From contig JALFRA010000009.1 of NCBI GenBank assembly GCA_022785125.1, positions 1 through 64,000 on the forward strand: a DNA stretch of 64,000 nucleotides, in the 5' to 3' direction. Position numbers and translations under genes: made by a program. How positions within the stretch are numbered: the stretch's first letter is position 1; each line of letters starts with the position of its first letter. A model generated the notes under the pieces. That model was not told where the DNA came from. It did no database searches and saw nothing but the letters and a program-made list of their open reading frames with translations. Below, in pieces: positions 58,764-64,000 of this stretch. The DNA is from Clostridiales bacterium. Its GTDB lineage: Bacteria > Bacillota > Clostridia > Oscillospirales > Oscillospiraceae.

Positions 58764-58817
58764 GATATTCTGATTATCTTCAATATCTAGAGTACCACTT
58801 CTGCATGGAAATGTCAA
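58764..58817 (-). promoter_or_regulatory. promoter and inverted repeat of the TetR/ABC/ECF operon
   Basis: Minus strand: TTGACA (58817-58812), 17-bp spacer, TACTCT (58794-58789). GATATT (58764-58769) and AATATC (58782-58787) form an inverted repeat just downstream of the -10, a likely repressor site. Confidence 0.65.
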
Positions 58818-58918
58818 TACACCGATGATCTTTCTCGAATATTGCATAGCCGGTTAATTTGTAAATGTTTATTGTAACTATAACGACAAAATACCCTTGA
58901 TAGATCTCTTTCCAAAAA

Positions 58919-59690
58919 CTTATCCTGCAAAAGTATGCCAATGAGAATGGCTTCCAGAACACCAGATTTTATGTGGACAATGGCTATTCCGAAGTGAATT
59001 TCAATCGCCCGTCCTTTGAGCAGATGATGGATGATATGAGCAACGGTGACATCGCTGTCAACGACGATATGGACACCAAGTATGAAAACAGCAACGAGCT
59101 GATGCCTTTTGATAATTTGTTCAATGAGCGACGGGTGCGGGACTGCAGCCGCAAGGTGCGGAAAGTGATGAACGCCAAGGTACAGCGGGGAATCCGAGTG
59201 GCTCATCTTTGAGCACACCCATGAAGCGCTGGTAGATCAGAAACCCTGATATATCGTACAGGCGGTACGATCCCATAAGCGCCGCCGGACAAATATGGAT
59301 GAGCGGGGTATATTCTCTGGACTGGTATATTGCCCGGACTAAAGCGCGGCTGGCCAAAGCCATCTCCGCCACGGAGGAGCGCCTGGAGAAACTGCGGAGC
59401 AGCATGGCCAATGCCAAGAATTCTATTGCCAAGGACAGAAAGTCCACCGACATGACGGAACTGACCCCGGAACTGCTCCGCACCTTCGTAGCGAAGATCA
59501 TCGTATATGAAAAAGAGGTCCAATACTCCAAACACGCACCGCAGAAGCTCCAAATCTGTTTCCGGGACTTCAATCTCAACGAGACAGACGATATGCTGGC
59601 CTGCGGGGAAATAACGGAAAAGGCAGGCAGTGCAATTACACTGCCTGCCTGGCCCAAGGACACGCTTCAAGCTACCCCTATCAGGAGTAG
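58919..59690 (+). pseudogene. decayed large serine recombinase
   Basis: Separate pieces of a TnpX/conjugative-transposon-type site-specific recombinase can be read in order. They are: QKYANENGFQNTRFYVDNGYS and NFNRPSFEQMMDDMSNGD (resolvase core); a jump past the missing VIVKDMSRFGRD region to IAVNDDMDTK and FDNLFNERRVRDCSRKVRKVM; then in another frame SEWLIFEHTHEALVDQ; then the C-terminal coiled region with ELLRTFVAKIIVYEKEVQYSKHAPQKLQI. The catalytic serine end is missing and at least three deletions or shifts are present. It marks the right end of the low-GC island and runs up against the ilvD 3' end. Confidence 0.85.
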
Positions 59691-59735
59691 CGGAATCGGG
59701 CGGTCATTTTTGCATATTGAAATGAAAGTACAGGT

Positions 59736-61397
59736 TCACTCTAGCACCGCGCCCCGGGAGGCGGAAGTGACCAGCTTGGCGTACCGGGCCAGATAGCCCG
59801 TTTTGATGCGCGGCTCGGGGCAAACCCACTTGGCTTGCCGCTGGGCCAGGGTGGCCTCGTCCACCTGCAGCTCGATCTTGCAGGAGGGGATGTCGATGGA
59901 GATGATGTCGCCCTCCTCTACCAGGGCAATGGGACCGCCCTGGGCGGCCTCGGGGCAGACGTGGCCGATGGATGCCCCTCGGGTGGCGCCGGAGAATCGG
60001 CCATCGGTGATGAGAGCCACGCTCTCGCCCAGACCCATGCCGCAGATGGCGGAGGTGGGGTTGAGCATCTCGCGCATACCGGGGCCGCCCTTGGGGCCCT
60101 CGTAGCGGATGACTACCACATCGCCGGAGACGATCTTACCGGCATAGATGGCGGAAATAGCCTCCTCCTCGCTGTTAAAGACCCGGGCTGGGCCGGTGTG
60201 GGCCATCATCTCGGGGGCAACGGCAGAGCGCTTGACCACGCAGCCCTCGGGAGCCAGATTGCCCTTGAGCACGGCAATACCGCCGTCGGGAGAGTAGGGG
60301 TTCTCAATGGGGCGGATGAGCTCGGGATTGCGGTTGATTACACCCTCCAGATTTTCCTCCAGGGTCTTGCCGGTGCAGGTCATGACGGAGGTGTCCAGCA
60401 GACCCTTCTTGGTGAGCTCCTTCATGACGGCGTACACGCCGCCGGCCCCCTCCAGATCTTCCATGTAGGTGTCGCCGGCGGGAGCCAGGTGGCACAGGTT
60501 GGGGGTGTTGGAGGAGATCTTGTTGCTCATGTCCAGATCCAGCTCGATACCGCACTCGTGGGCGATGGCGGGCAGGTGGAGCATGGTGTTGGTGGAGCAG
60601 CCCAGGGCCATATCCACCGCCTCAGCGTTGTGGAAGGCGGCGGGGGTCATGATGTCCCGGGGACGGATGTCCTTCTTCACCAGTTCCATGATCTGCATAC
60701 CGGCGTGCTTGGCCAGCCGCAGCCGGGCGGACCACACGGCGGGGATGGTGCCGTTGCCCCGCAGCCCCATACCGATGGCTTCGGTGAGGCAGTTCATGGA
60801 GTTGGCGGTGTACATACCGGAGCAGGAGCCGCAGGTGGGACAGGCGTTGTTCTCGTAGTCCTCCACGCCGCACTCGTCCAGCTTGCCCGCCTTGTAGGCG
60901 CCCACCGCCTCAAACATATGGCTCAGGCAGGAACGGCGGCCGTCGTTGAGGCGGCCGGCCAGCATGGGACCGCCGGAGCAGAAAATGGTGGGGATATTGA
61001 CCCGGGCGGCAGCCATCAGCAGGCCGGGCACGTTCTTGTCGCAGTTGGGGATCATGACCAGACCGTCGAACTGGTGAGCCATGGCCATGGCTTCGGTGGA
61101 GTCGGCGATCAGGTCACGGGTAACCAGGGAATACTTCATGCCAATGTGGCCCATGGCGATGCCGTCGCACACGGCGATGGCGGGGAACTCCACCGGGGTG
61201 CCGCCGGCGGCCCGGACGCCGGCCTTGACCGCCTCGGCGATCTTGTCCAGATTCATGTGGCCGGGGACGATCTCATTATAGGAGCACACCACGCCGATGA
61301 GGGGACGCTCCAGCTCCTCCTTGGTATAGCCCAGAGCATAGAAAAGGGAGCGGTTGGGGGCGCGTTCCACGCCCTTGGTAACATTGTCGCTGCGCAT
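59736..61397 (-). CDS. ilvD: dihydroxy-acid dehydratase
   Basis: 553 residues. Fe-S enzyme that dehydrates dihydroxy-isovalerate and dihydroxy-methylvalerate in valine and isoleucine synthesis. Signatures: [25 protein letters not shown] (cluster Cys), [19 protein letters not shown] (Cys), and [12 protein letters not shown], with [16 protein letters not shown]. The catalytic C-terminal Ser region is intact. The start ATG is preceded by gaaggaggt. It shares the upstream region with a divergent FadR-type regulator; ilvC follows in the neighbourhood on the same strand. Confidence 0.97.
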   Translation of the reverse strand: MRSDNVTKGVERAPNRSLFYALGYTKEELERPLIGVVCSYNEIVPGHMNLDKIAEAVKAGVRAAGGTPVEFPAIAVCDGIAMGHIGMKYSLVTRDLIADSTEAMAMAHQFDGLVMIPNCDKNVPGLLMAAARVNIPTIFCSGGPMLAGRLNDGRRSCLSHMFEAVGAYKAGKLDECGVEDYENNACPTCGSCSGMYTANSMNCLTEAIGMGLRGNGTIPAVWSARLRLAKHAGMQIMELVKKDIRPRDIMTPAAFHNAEAVDMALGCSTNTMLHLPAIAHECGIELDLDMSNKISSNTPNLCHLAPAGDTYMEDLEGAGGVYAVMKELTKKGLLDTSVMTCTGKTLEENLEGVINRNPELIRPIENPYSPDGGIAVLKGNLAPEGCVVKRSAVAPEMMAHTGPARVFNSEEEAISAIYAGKIVSGDVVVIRYEGPKGGPGMREMLNPTSAICGMGLGESVALITDGRFSGATRGASIGHVCPEAAQGGPIALVEEGDIISIDIPSCKIELQVDEATLAQRQAKWVCPEPRIKTGYLARYAKLVTSASRGAVLE

Positions 61398-61438
61398 GGG
61401 GAATGACCTCCTTCTATGTACCGCTTACGTTGTATGAT

Positions 61439-61489
61439 AATGCTTGCATTGTCTGACTATATACTATATGATAGAAGGAGAACTGTCAA
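61439..61489. promoter_or_regulatory. overlapping divergent promoters of ilvD and the GntR gene
   Basis: Minus strand for ilvD: TTGACA (61489-61484), 17-bp spacer, TAGTAT (61466-61461). Plus strand for the regulator: TTGCAT (61444-61449), 17-bp spacer, TATGAT (61467-61472). The palindrome AATGCTTGCATT (61439-61450) overlaps the plus -35 and could be the regulator's site. The two promoters occupy the same 50 bp, so they should compete. Confidence 0.7.
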
Positions 61490-61514
61490 GAACTGACCGG
61501 AAGGGAAGTAGGGT

Positions 61515-62192
61515 ATGGAGAAAAAAAGTTTGGCCCAGCAGACAGCGGAAGGGTTGTACAGCCGGATTGTGGTGGAGAAGGGACTGAAGTCGGGCGAGAA
61601 GCTGCCCAACGAGGTGGAGCTGGCCAGAGAGCTGGGGGTAAGCCGGGCCACCCTGCGGGAGGCCATCCGCACCTTGACTGCCCAGGGGGTGCTGGAGGTG
61701 CGCCGGGGCAAAGGCACTTTTGTGTCGGCGGCGGTAGAGGAGATGAATGACTTTGGCTTCTCCAGCCTGGAGCGGGTGCGGGGACAGCTGAGGGACCTGT
61801 TTGAGCTGCGCTCTATCTTTGAACCCAGGGCCGCCGCGCTAGCCTGCCAGCGGGCCACAGAGGAGGAGCTGGCTGACATCCTGGCCCGGGGGGAAATGGT
61901 GGAGCAGTGCATCCGGGCGGGAGAGGACCGGACCCAGGCCGACCGTGCCTTCCACGCCGCCATTGTCCGGGGCGCCCACAACGAGTTTCTGGTGCGGCTG
62001 CTTCCCCTCATCGATCAGGCGGTGTCCTCTGCCCTGATGGCGGGGGAACACCAGGAGCAGCTGGCGGAGGACACCTGCCGGGACCACGCTCTGCTGATGG
62101 AATTTTTCCGCAAGCGGGACGGGGAGGGGGCGGGCTATGCCATGGCCATCCATATGCGCCACTCCATGGATGTGATGGGGCTGGAGGAATGA
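61515..62192 (+). CDS. FadR-subfamily GntR regulator
   Basis: 225 residues. N-terminal winged helix (about 8-72): SGEKLPNEVELARELGVSRATLREAIRTLTAQGVLEVRRGKGTFV split over normal GntR positions. The C-terminal FCD domain (about 90-215) has FELRSIFEPRAAALA and the metal/ligand histidines (D..H...H pattern: RAFHAAIVRGAHNEF, DHALLMEFF, AIHMRHSM). Divergent from ilvD with overlapping promoters, so it probably controls branched-chain amino acid synthesis or responds to an acid intermediate. ATG after gaagggaag. Confidence 0.88.
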   Translation: MEKKSLAQQTAEGLYSRIVVEKGLKSGEKLPNEVELARELGVSRATLREAIRTLTAQGVLEVRRGKGTFVSAAVEEMNDFGFSSLERVRGQLRDLFELRSIFEPRAAALACQRATEEELADILARGEMVEQCIRAGEDRTQADRAFHAAIVRGAHNEFLVRLLPLIDQAVSSALMAGEHQEQLAEDTCRDHALLMEFFRKRDGEGAGYAMAIHMRHSMDVMGLEE

Positions 62193-62199
62193 CAGTGGA

Positions 62200-62228
62200 T
62201 TGACGAAGACGTTATGTATCTTTATAAT
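62200..62228 (+). promoter_or_regulatory. promoter for the acyltransferase gene
   Basis: TTGACG (62200-62205), 17-bp spacer, TATAAT (62223-62228). Confidence 0.7.
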
Positions 62229-62260
62229 AGGACATATCGTTTGAAAAACGAGGTGGTGGG

Positions 62261-63274
62261 ATGCCCTTGGAAAAGCAGAACAGCTATGGACTGCTGAGCC
62301 GCTACCGGGGAGAGCTGATGGGACTGGCCATGTTGTATGTGATGCTCTTCCATGCCTATGAACTGAACATTGCCTTTCGACCCTTTCAGATGTTCCGGGC
62401 CCTGGGCTTTGCAGGGGTGGATATCTTCCTGCTGCTCTCCGGTATGGGAATCTGCTGCTCTCTGGCCCGGCGGGAACAGGAACCCTACGGACGCTATCTG
62501 GGCCGCCGGCTGCGCCGGCTGCTGCCCGCCTTTTGGCTGGTGGTGGGGGTATACAGCATCGCACTGGCCGCGGCAGGACGGATCACCCCTGATGTGATCT
62601 TCTGGAATTTGTCCACGCTGTATTACTGGATGAATGTGCCCGGCGGCTTCAACTGGTATATCTCTGTAATTCTGGTGTTTTACCTGGTGGCTCCGCTGTA
62701 CTTCAAACTGTTTTGTCGCTGCCGCCATAAGGAGTGGCTGACCCTGACGATCTATCTGCTGGGATATCTGCTCTATCGGGTGACCTGGAGTGCCGGAGTG
62801 CTGCACCTGCCGGATTTTCTGCTGCGTATCCCGGATTTTGCCATGGGCTTTCTGGTGGGCTCCTATGTGATGGAGGGCAAAAAGCTCAGTGTCCGGCACC
62901 TGGCGGTGTGGGGGGCGGCGCTGATGCTTGGGATAGCTGTGGTACCGTGCTGGCGGGTCCAGCCCACCATTTTTCCGTTGACGCTTGCGATTACCGCAGG
63001 GGTAGTGCCAGTGTGCCTTATTCTGGGCAGACTGCTGGTCTGGTATCCCGGCCGGCGGGTGCCTGCCTTTTTGCGTCTGGTAGGGAGCAGCAGTCTGGAG
63101 ATCTATCTGCTCAACGTGGTCATTACCCGGGAGTATAGTCTTCTGGCTCCCTGGCTGGACTACGATCCCAGACATATCAGTTTCTATCTCATTGCCTATA
63201 CCCTCAATATTGCTCTGGGTGTGCTGCTCCACCGGGTGCTGGAGCGGATCATGAAGCGGTTTGCATCTAAATAA
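62261..63274 (+). CDS. membrane acyltransferase, type 3 family
   Basis: 337 residues, about ten transmembrane helices. Starts with a conserved early helix containing RGELMGLAMLYVMLFHAYE, where the Arg and His of helix 1 (R..H) are catalytic-type residues of acyltransferase-3 proteins. Next GFAGVDIFLLLSGMGI and RYLGRRLRRLLPAFW, also typical. It would transfer acetyl or another acyl group onto surface glycan or lipid. Stand-alone gene with own promoter and terminator; its acceptor is unknown. The ATG at 62261 has gaggtggtggg before it. Confidence 0.88.
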   Translation: MPLEKQNSYGLLSRYRGELMGLAMLYVMLFHAYELNIAFRPFQMFRALGFAGVDIFLLLSGMGICCSLARREQEPYGRYLGRRLRRLLPAFWLVVGVYSIALAAAGRITPDVIFWNLSTLYYWMNVPGGFNWYISVILVFYLVAPLYFKLFCRCRHKEWLTLTIYLLGYLLYRVTWSAGVLHLPDFLLRIPDFAMGFLVGSYVMEGKKLSVRHLAVWGAALMLGIAVVPCWRVQPTIFPLTLAITAGVVPVCLILGRLLVWYPGRRVPAFLRLVGSSSLEIYLLNVVITREYSLLAPWLDYDPRHISFYLIAYTLNIALGVLLHRVLERIMKRFASK

Positions 63275-63306
63275 AAAGTGGCCCTCCAACCGGAGGGCCA
63301 CTTTTT
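63274..63306. terminator. bidirectional terminator between acyltransferase and ilvC
   Basis: AAAAAGTGGCCCTCC (63274-63288) and GGAGGGCCACTTTTT (63292-63306), perfect 15-bp arms around AAC. Confidence 0.9.
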
Positions 63307-63315
63307 GTCATTCAA

Positions 63316-64000
63316 TTAGTTGGAAGCAGTATCCAGGTCGGTGTCGCCGCCCCAGATCATATTCTTGCGCAGCTCCTCGCCCACGATCTCCATCTGGTGC
63401 TTCTTGAGCGCGGCACGCTTGGAGTTAAAGAAGGTGCGGCCGTTCTTGTTCTCGGCGATCCACTTGCCGGCGAAGGTGCCGTCCTGGATGTCGGCCAGCA
63501 CGGCCTTCATATTTTTCTTGGTCTCCTCGTAGGGCAGCACCCGGGGACCGGACACATACTCGCCATACTCGGCGGTGTCGGAGATGGAGTAGTTCATGGC
63601 AGCCACGCCGCCCTTGTTGATCAGGTCAATGATGAGCTTCATCTCGTGGATGCACTCGAAGTAGGCGTTCTCGGGCTCGTAACCGGCCTCCACCAGAGTC
63701 TCAAAGCCGCAGCGCATCAGGTCCACCACGCCGCCGCACAGCACGGCCTGCTCGCCGAACAGGTCGGTCTCGGTCTCGTCGTGGAAGGTGGTCTCCATCA
63801 CGCCGGCACGAGCGCCGCCGATACCGGCGATGTAGGCCAGGGCGATCTTGTAGGCGTTGCCGGTGGCATTCTGCTCCACGGCCACCAGGCAGGGTACGCC
63901 CTTACCGTTGACGTAAGTGGAGCGGACGGTGTGGCCGGGACCCTTGGGGGCGGCCATGAATACGTCCACACCGGCGGGAGGCACGATCTGCTGATAGCGG
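63316..64000 (-). CDS. ilvC: ketol-acid reductoisomerase, C-terminal part
   Basis: At least 228 codons, running off the right edge; the N-terminal NADPH-binding region (about 110 residues) is outside. Visible: [16 protein letters not shown] near the knot junction, [38 protein letters not shown] spread over the metal-binding segment (Asp, Glu for two Mg2+), [16 protein letters not shown] and [14 protein letters not shown]. Class I length and end ([15 protein letters not shown]). It rearranges and reduces acetolactate in the pathway in which IlvD acts next. A GTG at 63984 is internal, not a start. Confidence 0.95.
   Translation of the reverse strand, partial: RYQQIVPPAGVDVFMAAPKGPGHTVRSTYVNGKGVPCLVAVEQNATGNAYKIALAYIAGIGGARAGVMETTFHDETETDLFGEQAVLCGGVVDLMRCGFETLVEAGYEPENAYFECIHEMKLIIDLINKGGVAAMNYSISDTAEYGEYVSGPRVLPYEETKKNMKAVLADIQDGTFAGKWIAENKNGRTFFNSKRAALKKHQMEIVGEELRKNMIWGGDTDLDTASN

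Noticed and set aside
59835..61406. Long plus-strand open frame of about 523 codons
   Set aside because: Antisense shadow of ilvD; the Gly/His/Val-rich product matches no family.
1..64000. CRISPR arrays, tRNA or rRNA genes
   Set aside because: No regularly spaced repeats and no tRNA cloverleaf or rRNA core sequence were seen by eye; a tRNAscan or CRISPR search would settle it.

Overview
The window is a high-GC, densely packed stretch of a Firmicutes (Clostridia) chromosome. Gene order and protein style suggest an Oscillospiraceae-type gut anaerobe of the Flavonifractor/Lawsonibacter/Oscillibacter kind. That assignment is inference from the ktrAB-dprA-topA-trmFO and plsX-acpP-rnc-smc-ftsY order, a NadD-YqeK fusion, SLH proteins, acetate kinase, a glycine riboswitch and Fe-S serine dehydratase. 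No rRNA, tRNA or CRISPR array was seen.

Layout. 0-2.6 kb: end of an SLH surface protein, then a two-gene SPFH/zinc-ribbon operon on the minus strand. 2.7-7.1 kb: a leader with an intrinsic terminator, the potassium uptake pair ktrB-ktrA, an SpoU methyltransferase and dprA. 7.1-23.5 kb: core information processing (topA, trmFO, plsX, acpP, rnc, smc, ftsY, rph, rdgB, yhbY, nadD-yqeK, an LCP cell-wall ligase, rsfS). It is interrupted by a small XRE/DUF6809-like pair and by palindromic intergenic repeats. 23.5-26 kb: tmcAL divergent from ackA. 26.2-33.5 kb: a TetR-controlled MacAB-like exporter, an SLH protein and an M23 peptidase. 33.5-35.5 kb: a sodium:amino acid symporter under a tandem glycine riboswitch, then a 35-codon gene missed by a length cutoff. 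35.5-39.4 kb: prfB and two surface-polysaccharide genes. 39.4-46.7 kb: amino-acid catabolism (a CyuA-like desulfidase; LysR, transporter and SdaAB/SdaAA for serine) around a four-gene phage-derived mini-operon ending in an XkdX-like gene. 46.7-59.7 kb: a lower-GC accessory island. It holds a TetR with three membrane proteins, a two-component system with both genes frameshifted, and a six-gene TetR/twin ABC exporter/ECF transporter operon, and it ends in a decayed large serine recombinase. 59.7-64 kb: ilvD divergent from a FadR-type regulator, an acyltransferase, and the 3' part of ilvC.

The strongest unexplained signal occurs at two unrelated core genes, trmFO and smc. In each, an intergenic element of about 155-165 bp made of four successive hairpins follows the stop codon and is itself followed by a second copy of the gene's last 56-66 bp. 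The copies differ from the real gene ends almost only at synonymous positions, so both have evolved as coding sequence. The period is nearly the same at both loci (220 and 222 bp), which points to one recurring process that places this element at gene 3' ends and leaves or brings an alternative gene end. Other points worth checking are the potassium-transporter leader RNA, the phage-derived mini-operon, a matched pair of promoters probably read by the damaged two-component system, and several near-perfect operator palindromes.
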